Source of the DNA: Mariprofundus erugo
GTDB lineage: Bacteria; Pseudomonadota; Zetaproteobacteria; Mariprofundales; Mariprofundaceae
Reading direction: 5' to 3'
Length of the DNA stretch: 64,000 bases
NCBI RefSeq assembly: GCF_005818865.1
Contig: NZ_VBRY01000002.1
Span: forward strand, 281,124 to 345,123
Below, in pieces: positions 8,967 to 17,998 of this stretch; the stretch's first letter is position 1, and every line of letters starts with the position of its first letter. Under the pieces are notes generated by a model. That model had not been told where the DNA came from, searched no databases, and saw only the letters and a list, made by a program, of their open reading frames with translations. The position numbers and the translations under genes were made by a program.

Positions 8967-9869
8967 TCAGAGTGCTTCGCTGCTGTATTCGACCGCAAGC
9001 CGGTGTGTCGCACCTGCGGCCAGCTCGACCACATCATCCGCGGCATTGGCCGTTTCAACACAGAGCATCTTCAGATAACCATCCGGCCCCAGATCGCCCA
9101 TCCGCAGCGTCTTTTCGATCCATGGGTTCCAGACGATGGTGGAGGCACTGCCTTCGCTGCGAATCAGAATCCGCCGCCCCATCACAGGGTCGACGATGGC
9201 ACAGCTGTGACCAGTGCCCAGATAGATTCGGTCCACTTCAGAAGCAATCGTGACAGCCCCCTGCTGGGTATGCTTGCCACCTGCAACCTTATCCAGGTAA
9301 TCGCATCCATCCAGCCCTTCAACCTGAGCCTGACGCACGTCTCCAACGAGAAAGTAGGTATGCAGTGCATCGCCGAGCGTAAACGGAGTAGCCCCCAGGT
9401 TGGTGGTTTCCAGCGTCATCTGCAAAGTGCTGCCTACCGTCACGTGCAGCTGTACGCGCAACGGGTGAGCACACTGCCTGCGCGTGGCGTCCGTCTCCAC
9501 CATTTCAAAACTGATGCTGGTACGACCATCCTCCAGCGATGAAGAAGCAACCGGTTTCCACTCCACTGTACGGGCAGGACCATGTCCCGGCAGACTCGAA
9601 TCGGTCGCATGCGGACCAAACCATGGCCAGCAGACCGGCACACCGCCACGCAGTGATTTACCCGGCGCAAACACCGCCTCATCGGACATCCAGATCAGTG
9701 GCTGCTCGCCCATGGCCTGAAATCCAACCAGGTGTGCCCCCTGCAAAGCCATAGAGGCGCAGCCAAGGCTGTTTTCAATCTCGACCACAGCCATGCCGGC
9801 CGGGCCACTCAAAAACGTTATCTGATCGGTCATACCAAATGTCTTGTTCAGTTCATCGACGATGCTCAT
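8967..9869 (-). CDS. D-hexose-6-phosphate mutarotase (YeaD-like aldose 1-epimerase)
   Basis: This 300-residue galactose-mutarotase-fold protein matches the YeaD subgroup. Typical elements are GGVPVCWPWFGPH with a following LPGHGPAR (general-acid His), and HTYF in the second half. It would interconvert alpha and beta anomers of hexose-6-phosphates. I chose the ATG at 9869, eleven bases after the start of a strong GGAGGGG; the in-frame GTG one codon earlier is too close to that site. No sugar pathway genes are nearby. Confidence 0.85.
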   Translation of the reverse strand: MSIVDELNKTFGMTDQITFLSGPAGMAVVEIENSLGCASMALQGAHLVGFQAMGEQPLIWMSDEAVFAPGKSLRGGVPVCWPWFGPHATDSSLPGHGPARTVEWKPVASSSLEDGRTSISFEMVETDATRRQCAHPLRVQLHVTVGSTLQMTLETTNLGATPFTLGDALHTYFLVGDVRQAQVEGLDGCDYLDKVAGGKHTQQGAVTIASEVDRIYLGTGHSCAIVDPVMGRRILIRSEGSASTIVWNPWIEKTLRMGDLGPDGYLKMLCVETANAADDVVELAAGATHRLAVEYSSEAL

Positions 9870-10086
9870 CACTCCCCTCCATTGATTAGTAACGGCATGA
9901 GAGGCTATGCCCGCACCTGCATCGATACAATCGGAAAGCAGCAGCGCTATATGGCGTGTTCTCCGCTATCCGGAGCAGGGCACAGGAAATAACACTTTAT
10001 CCCCAAAAGCGTGGAATGCATGAGCAACCGGGAGATCATCAAAGGGGAGGGCCGTTACATGGATACTGTGAATAAGTCGGTCTTTC

Positions 10087-10248
10087 TCAGCTTGCCAGCC
10101 AGTCGTCCACACTGGGGGTCTTGTCCTGGTTGTCATCGGCATCATCGCCCACTTCAATACCCAGCTTGCGAAGGCGCTTCTCTTCGGCCTTTTTCTGTTT
10201 GGCTAGTTCTTTCTGACGTTTCTCAAACTTAAAATTCGGCTTGGCCAA
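10087..10248 (-). CDS. Small lysine-rich conserved protein, TTG start
   Basis: A 53-residue protein begins MAKPNFKFEKRQKELAKQKK, runs as a charged helix to about residue 32, and ends in an acidic tail (GDDADDNQD...VDDWLAS). The N-terminal pattern (PNFxFEKRQKELAKxxKxEEKxxRK) recurs in short uncharacterised proteobacterial proteins, which I recall but cannot check here. The start is TTG, since a perfect GGAGGT lies six bases upstream and no ATG is in frame. It lies between the mutarotase gene and the cobalamin riboswitch. Its function is unknown; the charge pattern suggests RNA or ribosome contact (inference). Confidence 0.6.
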   Translation of the reverse strand: MAKPNFKFEKRQKELAKQKKAEEKRLRKLGIEVGDDADDNQDKTPSVDDWLAS

Positions 10249-10424
10249 CCGGGCACCTCCACGGGCGTGATATGTCCGGTCAATGCAAGCGGAATCACTG
10301 CTGAATTCATTTTTTTATGCAGACATCGCCAACTCTGCCAAATTTTCTGGCCGTCGTCCCGAAATAGTCACACGTCCATATCCGCTGACATGGACGCCAT
10401 CGGACCATGCCGCTAGGGTTGCCG

Positions 10425-10640
10425 GCGTTTCAGGTGTCCCGATGTCATGATGACAAAGGGATTAAACGGGAAGTCCGGTGCGGTGATCAATCACAACCAA
10501 GTCCGGCGCAGCCCCCGCTACTGTAGGCCAGACAACGCTGTTTATATCCACTGGGTGACGGATTCATGATCACCTGGGAAGGTGACAGCTGCGGATGAAG
10601 GCAAGCCAGGAGACCGGCCGGAAACACGGCATGACTGCAC
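10425..10640 (+). promoter_or_regulatory. Cobalamin (AdoCbl) riboswitch
   Basis: The order of conserved blocks is that of the B12 riboswitch: GGTGTCCC opening, GGGATTAAACGGGAAGTCCGGTG, CCGGCGCAGCCCCCGCTACTG, GGTGAC.., CCTGGGAAGG, GATGAAGGCAAGCC, and the B12 box AGCCAGGAGACCGGCC at 10604-10619. Bound adenosylcobalamin is expected to shut down expression. It lies about 220 bases upstream of btuB and the whole plus-strand B12 operon. The 10641-10861 leader between it and btuB may contain the expression platform; I see no clear intrinsic terminator there. Confidence 0.95.
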
Positions 10641-10861
10641 AACGGAGTCGACCTGATTTCTATCTCTGCCAAGGTGCGGCAACATCACACCACCACCGGG
10701 ATGAATACAGCGATTGCACCAGCATGCCATCGGTTTGAAGCCTCGGAGGGGGGTGTTACCGGAGCTGACGGTGCCACCATTGCCCCTTCCGATCCGCATA
10801 CATGCCGCTTCCGCTGCTGATAACCGCCCACATTAACAGGCGCGGCGGGCGCGGGAGAAAC

Positions 10862-12754
10862 ATGACATACAAACCACTGATAGCGACATCGCTATTGATC
10901 GCAATGACCACATCGGCTCAGGCAGCAGACCTGGGCGAAATCAACGTCACGGCAAATCGTACAGAAGCATCCACATCGACATCCCCTCATACAGTCACAA
11001 TCATTGAGCGCAAGGTGATTGAGCAGTCCCATGCAGAAAATGTTGTTGAACTGCTGAAAGGACAACCGGGCATTGTCGTATCCGACAGCAGCGGCATCGG
11101 TGCCAAGGCCCAGGTGGATCTGGGCGGTTTTGGCGAGTCGGCAGCCTCCAACAGCGTTGTACTTGTCGATGGCCGACGCATCAACAGCCCCGATTTATCA
11201 GGAACAGACTGGACGCAGATTCCGGTCGATCAGATTGAACGCATCGAAATCATGCACAGCGGTGGCTCTGTATTGTATGGCCAGGGAGCTGTGGGCGGCG
11301 TCATCAATATCATCACCCGTATTCCGGAGGATGGCGGCAATATCAGCGTGGAAGGGGGCAGCTTTGCAACCGTTGGCAGCCGCGTCAGAGCAGGTGCAAC
11401 AACCGGAAAAATACGCATGGAAGGAAATTTTTCCGGCCTGAAATCGGATGGCTACCGCAAAAACAGCAAAATAGAGCGCTATGACGGCGGATTACGCGGA
11501 GAGATTGACCTCTCCGAGGCGGCAACGCTCTACTTCAGCGGCAACCATCATATCGATCGCACCGGCCTGCCCGGCCCGCTGACCCAGGCGCAGATGCAGG
11601 CCAACCGCAAACAGAGCCTGACCCCGGCCAATTACGCCAATGCCACCGATGACTTTATCAATGCCGGTGTCATGGCCGATATCGGCGCTGTACACATCGA
11701 TCTTCCGGCCAGTTATCGCAAACGGGACAACAATGCGGTCTACGGCGCATTTACCATGAATGGCAAGCTGAATACGCTGTCATTGCGCCCTAAATTTGAT
11801 TTTGAACAGGCCATCGCCGGCATAACAAGTCACCTTGTTGGCGGCAGTGATATCGAGCGAACGACAGGTACGTTTGGCGGCATCAAATCCCGGCGCAACA
11901 CGGCCGGCTACTATGGCTTTGCCACACTTTCGGATGCAGACGGGCGCTTTGCCATCTCCGGCGGCTATCGTGGTGAAAACTCGCGAGACCAGCTGATGCA
12001 GGGCGGCAACAGCAGCATCAGTAACCATAAAGGTGTGTACGATATCGGCCTGACCGCAACGCTGGGCGGATTCCACCTGGGCATCAATCATAGCACCTCG
12101 GTTCGCATGCCACTGGTCGATGAGCGCTTCGACTGGTTTACCGGTAACTGGAACCAGGCCCTGCGTATGCAAACAGGAAAACACGTTGGCATCAGCGGCC
12201 GCTACGGCAACGACCATAGCTATGCCGAGCTGACATTCAGTCGCGCCGAGCTCACCGATGAAATATTTTTCAACCCGCTCACCTTTGCCAATGAAAACTA
12301 CAATGCCCGGACACGTCATGATGTCATGATGCTGAGCGGTCGCTGGGATGCAGGTCAGCTTCTGAAATTCGGTGGTAATATCACTCGCAACCATGCAAGC
12401 TTCCGTGGAGGCATCTATGCCGGGAAGGTGATTCCGGCCGTAGCACGTATGCGTGCCGGTGCTGACTGGACAGCAGACTGGAGCAAGCAGGTGCAATCCA
12501 TACTGAAACTGACCTATGTCGGGCCGTCATACCTGATCAGTGACCAGGCCAATGCCCGCCCGCAACTGCCTGCCTACCTGCTGGTGGACACCGTACTCAA
12601 TTTTTCTCTGAAAAACATGGAGCTGTTTGTTCGCGTCGACAACCTGACCAACAAACAGTACAGCAGCTATGGCGTCACATCCGCCTTTGCCGGGGATAAC
12701 TACTATCCGGCAGCAGGTATCGGTGTGAGAGCCGGAGCCAGCTATCACTTCTAG
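10862..12754 (+). CDS. btuB: TonB-dependent vitamin B12 outer-membrane receptor
   Basis: A 630-residue TonB-dependent receptor. It has a signal peptide ending TSAQA, a TonB-box-like stretch (LGEINVTANR), and a plug domain with VVLVDGRRINSPDLSGTDWTQ and the hallmark IERIEIMHSGGSVLYGQGAVGGVINI. A 22-strand barrel follows and ends in the terminal aromatic (ASYHF). E. coli BtuB is 614. I chose the ATG at 10862 because it begins the signal peptide and has GGGAGAA just upstream; an in-frame ATG at 10802 would add 20 non-secretory residues. Placement behind a cobalamin riboswitch and before btuF identifies the substrate as a corrinoid. Import needs the TonB-like protein encoded next. Confidence 0.93.
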   Translation: MTYKPLIATSLLIAMTTSAQAADLGEINVTANRTEASTSTSPHTVTIIERKVIEQSHAENVVELLKGQPGIVVSDSSGIGAKAQVDLGGFGESAASNSVVLVDGRRINSPDLSGTDWTQIPVDQIERIEIMHSGGSVLYGQGAVGGVINIITRIPEDGGNISVEGGSFATVGSRVRAGATTGKIRMEGNFSGLKSDGYRKNSKIERYDGGLRGEIDLSEAATLYFSGNHHIDRTGLPGPLTQAQMQANRKQSLTPANYANATDDFINAGVMADIGAVHIDLPASYRKRDNNAVYGAFTMNGKLNTLSLRPKFDFEQAIAGITSHLVGGSDIERTTGTFGGIKSRRNTAGYYGFATLSDADGRFAISGGYRGENSRDQLMQGGNSSISNHKGVYDIGLTATLGGFHLGINHSTSVRMPLVDERFDWFTGNWNQALRMQTGKHVGISGRYGNDHSYAELTFSRAELTDEIFFNPLTFANENYNARTRHDVMMLSGRWDAGQLLKFGGNITRNHASFRGGIYAGKVIPAVARMRAGADWTADWSKQVQSILKLTYVGPSYLISDQANARPQLPAYLLVDTVLNFSLKNMELFVRVDNLTNKQYSSYGVTSAFAGDNYYPAAGIGVRAGASYHF

Positions 12755-12773
12755 CATCAGGTTATGGCCATGG

Positions 12774-13457
12774 GTGACGGCCAGCATCGTCATCCATGGC
12801 CTTCTGTTGCTCGTGCTACCGCATATCAACGGCAGCCGGCCAGCCTCTGCCGGCGGAAAAAACATCACTGTCGAGCTGGTCAGCCAGAAAAAATCAGCGC
12901 CTGCCATACAGACAGCAAATACGCCTGCCCCTTACACAAGCTCTCCAGTGGAAAAGAAGCCCGCCCTGATCAAGCAGGATCAGCCATCATCTGCCAGCAA
13001 CCACCGACTTTATGCGGCAGCCAGGCCGGTTGCCCCCACAGCAGAAAAAATCAGCCCCCCTCAACCGGTCATCAGTCCGGCTGCAACAGTCACTGCATTA
13101 TCACCGGCCCCTGTACCCGCCCCTGTTGCGGCATCTGCCGCTGCAATCACTCTCCTGCATGAGGCGAAGATACAACAGCCGACAGAGCATCAGCCTGAAC
13201 TGATCAAGACGCGCATCCGTCAACATCTCGAATCATTCAAATATTATCCGGCCAGCGCTCGCCGGCGCGGTATTGAGGGACAGGTTGATGTCGGCTTCAC
13301 GCTGAGCCGCAATGGAACGGCCGAACATATCACCGTTTTGCAGGGCTCAGGCTATGCCATGCTCGATCAGGCCGCGCTGCAAACCGTACTCAGAGCCCAG
13401 CCATTTCCGGCCGATGACGGCACCTACCGTTTCCGTCTGAGGTTTCAGCGCCTGTGA
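12774..13457 (+). CDS. TonB-like energy transducer for B12 uptake
   Basis: This 227-residue protein has an N-terminal membrane anchor (VTASIVIHGLLLLVLP), a Pro/Ala/Lys/Gln-rich periplasmic spacer (~residues 40-135), and a C-terminal TonB domain with YYPASARRRGIEGQVDVGFTLSRNG and a closing ...LRFQRL. It would carry proton-motive force from ExbBD, not in this window, to BtuB. No ATG is available: the only ordinary start is a GTG at 12774, and an in-frame stop lies at 12726. The codons just before it (RLWPW) look like normal TonB N-terminal sequence, so initiation may be at a rarer codon upstream. The btuF start overlaps its stop. Confidence 0.85.
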   Translation: MTASIVIHGLLLLVLPHINGSRPASAGGKNITVELVSQKKSAPAIQTANTPAPYTSSPVEKKPALIKQDQPSSASNHRLYAAARPVAPTAEKISPPQPVISPAATVTALSPAPVPAPVAASAAAITLLHEAKIQQPTEHQPELIKTRIRQHLESFKYYPASARRRGIEGQVDVGFTLSRNGTAEHITVLQGSGYAMLDQAALQTVLRAQPFPADDGTYRFRLRFQRL

Positions 13458-14254
13458 AATATCTGCTGCTGCTACTTCTGCTGTGGGCGCCCAATGCATG
13501 GAGCGCCGAACGCATTCTGGCGCTCTCACCCCATGCCTGCGAGATGCTGTACGCCATTGGTGCTGCCCGCCAGGTCGTCGGAGCGGTTTCCTGGTGTGAC
13601 TATCCGCAGGCTGCGGCAAAGCTTCCTCGCGTCGGCAGCTATGAGCACATCAACGTGGAGGCAGCCCTGAGGCTGAAGCCCGACCTGGCGATTGTCGTCA
13701 ACCGCCATGTGAGCGGTATCGACACGCTCGAAAAAATGGGCGTCCGTATCGTCGTCTCCAATCCGGACAGCTTTGAGTCCATATTCAGCGATATGCTGAA
13801 GCTCGGCCAGCTCACCTCGCACCCACATGAGGCTGAAAATATTGTCACCGGGCTGCGCGCGCGGCTGGACAAGGTGCGCGCACAACCTCGCTCCGGAACA
13901 GCTGTATTTTATGAGGTATGGAGTGATCCGTTACTGACGGCCGGCGGCCCCGGCTTTATCTCGGATATGATTCATCAGGCTGGCGGCAGAAATGTATTTG
14001 CCAATCTTGCCGTTGAAACACCGCATGTGAATGTCGAAGCGGTCATCCGTGCCAGGCCCGAGCTGATTGTCATACCGCTGGAAAAGCGTGATATATCGGT
14101 ACGCCGAGCTTTCTGGGAAAAATGGCTTGGCAAAAACAGTGTCCGCTTTGTCGCCATCAACCCCGACCTTCTCCATCGCCCCGGACCTCGTCTGCTGGAT
14201 GGCCTGGAGCTGTTGCAAAAAGCATTAAATGGAACCACGGATGGACACCGATGA
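13454..14254 (+). CDS. btuF: Periplasmic B12-binding protein
   Basis: This 266-residue cluster A-type substrate-binding protein has a signal peptide (KYLLLLLLLWAPNAWSA) and two lobes joined by a long helix. The motifs RILALSPHACEMLYAIGA, VGSYEHINVEAALRLKPDLAIVV and TAGGPGFISDMIHQAGGRNVF are those of BtuF. It hands corrinoid from the periplasm to the BtuC-BtuD transporter encoded further down the operon. Translation starts at a GTG overlapping the tonB stop (GTGA). About 100 bases separate it from bluB and contain the string ACCACGGATGGACACCGATG, part of a repeat common in environmental genomes. Confidence 0.9.
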   Translation: MKYLLLLLLLWAPNAWSAERILALSPHACEMLYAIGAARQVVGAVSWCDYPQAAAKLPRVGSYEHINVEAALRLKPDLAIVVNRHVSGIDTLEKMGVRIVVSNPDSFESIFSDMLKLGQLTSHPHEAENIVTGLRARLDKVRAQPRSGTAVFYEVWSDPLLTAGGPGFISDMIHQAGGRNVFANLAVETPHVNVEAVIRARPELIVIPLEKRDISVRRAFWEKWLGKNSVRFVAINPDLLHRPGPRLLDGLELLQKALNGTTDGHR

Positions 14255-14356
14255 ACACAGATACAAGGCCAAATACAGCGTGGTTACAGACAATGAAGGC
14301 TCCCGCCATCGGATTTACCGGCGCTCAACTGTGGCCAGGTGAATAAGAGATTGAAT

Positions 14357-15013
14357 ATGGAATACACAAGCGAGCAAGCCCCCTTTACCAGTCAGGAGCG
14401 CGAGGCGATCTATCGCGTCATTCATGCCCGGCGCGATATGCGCCATTTTGCGGGCGGTTCAGTGGAGCCGGAAATATTGTCCCGCATCCTGGCAGCAGGA
14501 CATGCGGCCCCTTCAGTTGGTTTCATGCAGCCCTGGCGCTTTATCCGCATCAGCAACAGCGAACTGCGCAACCAGCTGGCCGAACTGGTCGAGGCGGAGC
14601 GCCAGCGTACCGCCGAGCAGATGGACGAACGCAAAAGCGAATTCATGCGACTGAAGGTCGAAGGCATCCGCGACTGCGCCGAACTGATCGCCGTCATACA
14701 GGCACCCGACGATGGTACCGTGTTCGGTCGCCGCACCATGCCTGACGAAATGGCTCTCTGCTCCACCTCCTGTGCGATTGAGAATATGTGGCTGGCCGCT
14801 CGTGCTGAAAATCTCGGCATGGGCTGGGTCTCCTTCTTCGAGCCTGCCGATGTTGCATCACTGCTGGCATGCCCGTCCGGTGCACGCCCGCTTGCCCTGC
14901 TCTGTCTGGGGCCGGTCAAAGCATTCTACGACAAACCGATGCTCGAGACTGAAGGCTGGCGACAACGTGAAACGATGGAGCACATTCTGGCCGAGGATCA
15001 CTATCCGCAATGA
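14357..15013 (+). CDS. bluB: 5,6-dimethylbenzimidazole synthase BluB
   Basis: This 218-residue flavin-destructase of the nitroreductase fold splits reduced FMN with oxygen to give dimethylbenzimidazole, the lower ligand of B12. Diagnostic elements are VIHARRDMRHF, HAAPSVGFMQPWRFI, and FGRRTMPDEMALCSTSCAIENMWLAAR with GMGWVSFF. The enzyme needs O2, so B12 is finished under oxic or microoxic conditions. The ATG at 14357 is preferred; a GTG six codons upstream is possible. The stop overlaps the cobQ start by ATGA. Confidence 0.93.
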   Translation: MEYTSEQAPFTSQEREAIYRVIHARRDMRHFAGGSVEPEILSRILAAGHAAPSVGFMQPWRFIRISNSELRNQLAELVEAERQRTAEQMDERKSEFMRLKVEGIRDCAELIAVIQAPDDGTVFGRRTMPDEMALCSTSCAIENMWLAARAENLGMGWVSFFEPADVASLLACPSGARPLALLCLGPVKAFYDKPMLETEGWRQRETMEHILAEDHYPQ

Positions 15014-16515
15014 AGGCATTAATGATTCAGGGCACGGCCTCCGGGGTAGGGAAGTCGGTGCTGGTCGCAGGGCTGTGCCGACTGCTGGCCAGAAACGGCG
15101 TACGTGTGGCCCCGTTCAAACCTCAAAACATGAGCAACAATGCCGCCGTCACCGTCGATGGCGGCGAAATCGGGCGGGCACAGGCGCTGCAGGCCTTTGC
15201 CTGCGGCATTGAGGCGACGGTGGATATGAATCCTGTATTATTGAAGCCGGAAGCAGACTGCACATCACAACTCATCGTACGGGGCAGAGTCGTCGGCAAA
15301 CTCGAATCCGCTCGCTTCCGCGAGGATCGCCAGCAGTGGCTGGAAATCGTACAGATATCATTCGATCGCCTCTGTTCGCAATACGATGTGGTACTGGTGG
15401 AAGGGGCCGGCTCACCGGCGGAGCCCAACCTGAGAGCCGGAGATATTGCCAATATGGGCTTTGCCGAAGCCGCCGATATTCCGGTCTGGCTGGTTGGCGA
15501 TATCGATTGCGGCGGGGTGTTTGCCTCGCTGACCGGAACACTGGCCATCCTATCCGCATCCGAGCGCCAGCGCGTGCAGGCGCTCGTGATCAACCGATTC
15601 CGTGGTTACCTCTCACTGCTGGATGACGGCCTGCAGTGGCTGGAACAACAAACCGGCAAACCGGTCGCAGGCGTGATACCGTGGCTGCCGCTGGAGCTGC
15701 CCGAAGAGGATGCACCATACCGGCTGGGCAAACAGCCCGGCAAGGCAGCTGCATCCTTACATATCGCCGTCATTACCTGTCCCCGCATGAGCAACTGCGA
15801 CGACTTCGACCCGCTGGCCTCGGAGCCGGCCATTTCTCTGCGCTTTATTCATCGAAGCGACCAGATGCAACCGGCAGACCTGGTGATTCTGCCCGGATCG
15901 AAACATGTCGCGGCCGACCTGGCCTGGCTGCGGGCGGAGGGGTTCGACAAGGCGCTCGAGCACCACCTGCGCTATGGCGGCCGCATCCTCGGTATCTGTG
16001 GCGGCATGCAGATGCTCGGACAAGCCATTATCGATGATACGGGGGTTGAAGGAGGCGGCCGGATTGCAGGTTTGAACTGGCTCGATATCACCACCCAGAT
16101 GCTGCCGGAGAAAACCCTGAAACGGATCGATGCCACTGCAGCATGGCCTGCCGCCGTACCGGTACATGGTTATGAGATTCATTATGGCGACGATCATCCC
16201 GATCCGGCTCTGTTTCCGTTTTCACACCGCTCTGCCGACGGACAGATTCTCGGCACCTATCTGCACGGCCTGTTTGCCAGTGGTGCTTTTCGCGCCGCCT
16301 GGCTTGCCGAAATGGGCGTAACAACGGGGACAGGCGAAGATCACGCCCATCGCATCATGGCCAGCCTCGATCTGCTGGCGGATACGCTGGAGCAGCATAT
16401 CGCACCGGATCTGCTGGCGCCGCTGCTTGCGAGCAGGATGCGACGTGACGAGTGCGCCAATAAAGCAGCGATGGATACAACAAATCATTCACATTCATCC
16501 TTGCGCCATGAATAA
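15010..16515 (+). CDS. cobQ: Adenosylcobyric acid synthase (glutamine-hydrolysing)
   Basis: The 501-residue enzyme amidates adenosylcobyrinic acid a,c-diamide at side chains b, d, e and g. The N-terminal part is a dethiobiotin-synthetase-like ATPase (MIQGTASGVGKSVLVAGLCRLL, P-loop; APFKPQNMSNNA). The C-terminal part is a class I glutamine amidotransferase domain with GRILGICGGMQMLG carrying the nucleophile Cys (~residue 331), and the late HGLF histidine region. Length and order match CobQ/CbiP. After this gene the B12 operon is interrupted by four accessory genes before cobU. Confidence 0.95.
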   Translation: MKALMIQGTASGVGKSVLVAGLCRLLARNGVRVAPFKPQNMSNNAAVTVDGGEIGRAQALQAFACGIEATVDMNPVLLKPEADCTSQLIVRGRVVGKLESARFREDRQQWLEIVQISFDRLCSQYDVVLVEGAGSPAEPNLRAGDIANMGFAEAADIPVWLVGDIDCGGVFASLTGTLAILSASERQRVQALVINRFRGYLSLLDDGLQWLEQQTGKPVAGVIPWLPLELPEEDAPYRLGKQPGKAAASLHIAVITCPRMSNCDDFDPLASEPAISLRFIHRSDQMQPADLVILPGSKHVAADLAWLRAEGFDKALEHHLRYGGRILGICGGMQMLGQAIIDDTGVEGGGRIAGLNWLDITTQMLPEKTLKRIDATAAWPAAVPVHGYEIHYGDDHPDPALFPFSHRSADGQILGTYLHGLFASGAFRAAWLAEMGVTTGTGEDHAHRIMASLDLLADTLEQHIAPDLLAPLLASRMRRDECANKAAMDTTNHSHSSLRHE

Positions 16516-16560
16516 TCGGGGTGATTTGCAGACACCAGCTGCGAACCTGGAGATAGCGGC

Positions 16561-17622
16561 ATGAACGACCAACCCGCCCGATTGACCCCGATACCGGAAG
16601 GCTATGCAGACTGGCTGACCGAACTCAAAACGCGCATCCACTCCGCCCAGCAGCGCGCTACGCTGGCGGTCAACCGGGAGCTGGTGCTGCTCTACTGGCA
16701 GATCGGACGCGATATTCTGGCGCGGCAAGCCCAGGCAGGGTGGGGGGCCAAGGTCATCGAACGTCTGGCGCAAGATTTGCGCTTAGCCTTTCCGGAAATG
16801 AAGGGTTTTTCGCCACGTAACCTGAAATATATGCGTGCGTTCGCCGAGGCATGGTCCGACGCGGAATTTGTGCAACAGGTTGTTGCACAAATTCCGTGGG
16901 GTCACAATGTGGTCTTGCTCGACAGGCTGAACACACCGCAAGAGCGCCATTGGTATGCCGTAAAAGCTATTGAAAACAACTGGTCGCGAAACGTATTAGC
17001 CATGCAGATCGAAAGTCGGTTGCTGGAGCGCAGCGGCCAGGCAGTAACCAATTTCTCTGCCTGTCTGCCCAAACCCCAATCCGATCTGGCCCGTGAATCT
17101 CTGAAAGACCCCTATCGTTTCGACTTTCTGAACCTTACAGAGGAGGCGCAGGAGCGTGAGATCGAGCATGCGCTGGTAAACCATGTTACCGAATTCCTGC
17201 TGGAGTTGGGTGCAGGCTTTGCTTTTGTCGGGCGGCAGGTGTTGCTGAATGTGGGCGGCGACGAGTTTTTCATCGATCTGCTCTTCTACCATCTCAAATT
17301 GCGTTGCTACGTGGTTATCGAACTGAAGGCCGGGAAATTCAAACCGGAGCACCTCGGCCAGTTGGGCTTTTACCTCACCGCCGTGGATGCGCAAGTCAAA
17401 GACGCTCGCGACGGCCCGACCATCGGCATGCTGCTGTGCAAAAGCAAAAACAAGATCGTCGCCGAATATGCGCTTCGCGACAATGCGCAACCCATCGGCG
17501 TGGCTGAGTACCAACTGGTGGCATCTCTGCCGCCCGAGCTGCAAACCAGTTTGCCCAGCATCGAGCAGATAGAACGGGAACTGGGCGAAGATATCGGTAT
17601 GGATAAATCAAAAGCATCATGA
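16561..17622 (+). CDS. YhcG/DUF1016-family PD-(D/E)XK nuclease-like protein
   Basis: In this 353-residue protein the N-terminal half is the DUF1016 helical domain (RIHSAQQRATLAVNRELVLLYWQIGRDI; SPRNLKYMRAFAEAW; IPWGHNVVLLDRL). The C-terminal half is a PD-(D/E)XK fold with Asp239 (FFIDLLFYH) and Glu254-Leu-Lys256 (VVIELKAGKFKPEHLGQL), so the catalytic residues look intact. Members are found beside restriction-modification and toxin genes, and their cellular role is poorly defined. A good ribosome site (GGAGAT) precedes the ATG. It is the first of four genes that split the B12 operon, and its stop overlaps the next start. Confidence 0.85.
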   Translation: MNDQPARLTPIPEGYADWLTELKTRIHSAQQRATLAVNRELVLLYWQIGRDILARQAQAGWGAKVIERLAQDLRLAFPEMKGFSPRNLKYMRAFAEAWSDAEFVQQVVAQIPWGHNVVLLDRLNTPQERHWYAVKAIENNWSRNVLAMQIESRLLERSGQAVTNFSACLPKPQSDLARESLKDPYRFDFLNLTEEAQEREIEHALVNHVTEFLLELGAGFAFVGRQVLLNVGGDEFFIDLLFYHLKLRCYVVIELKAGKFKPEHLGQLGFYLTAVDAQVKDARDGPTIGMLLCKSKNKIVAEYALRDNAQPIGVAEYQLVASLPPELQTSLPSIEQIERELGEDIGMDKSKAS

Positions 17623-17996
17623 CCAATTACTATTTCAGGGAGCCTGGGGGGAACTACGGCTACAGTTGCTTTCCAATATGGGACGCAGCGAGTCACAAAT
17701 TGAGTTGGACCCACTACCGAAATCTCACCCATCAGGATGTCGGACAGATGGACAGCTATGTTCGCATCTACGATCAGCATCACCGCCCGGAAGGCGACCA
17801 CCCAACCATCGGCCTGATTCTGTGCAGTCAGAAAAGCGAAGCGGTGGTGAAATATTCGGTACTCACCGACAGCGAACAACTCTTTGCCGCCAAGTATCTG
17901 CCCTACCTGCCCACCGAGGCAGAGCTGAAATATGAGCTGGAACCGGATCGCCTGAGGCTACAGGCGCAATTTATTGAAAGTGCCACGAAGAGTTAG
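17619..17996 (+). pseudogene. C-terminal fragment of a second DUF1016-type nuclease
   Basis: In this 125-residue frame, residues ~38-110 (LTHQDVGQMDSYVRIYD, then HPTIGLILC..KSEAVVKYSV) match the last third of DUF1016/YhcG proteins, of a subgroup different from the gene upstream. The helical N-domain and the catalytic Asp and Glu-x-Lys are missing; residues 1-35 match nothing. Its ATG overlaps the upstream stop, so it may still be translated by coupling. The likely history is deletion between two neighbouring paralogues. Confidence 0.65.
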
Positions 17997-17998
17997 CC

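Noticed and set aside
14234..14262. ACCACGGATGGACACCGATG motif between btuF and bluB
   Set aside because: It resembles a repeat often seen in environmental genomes, but only one copy occurs here and nothing shows a function.
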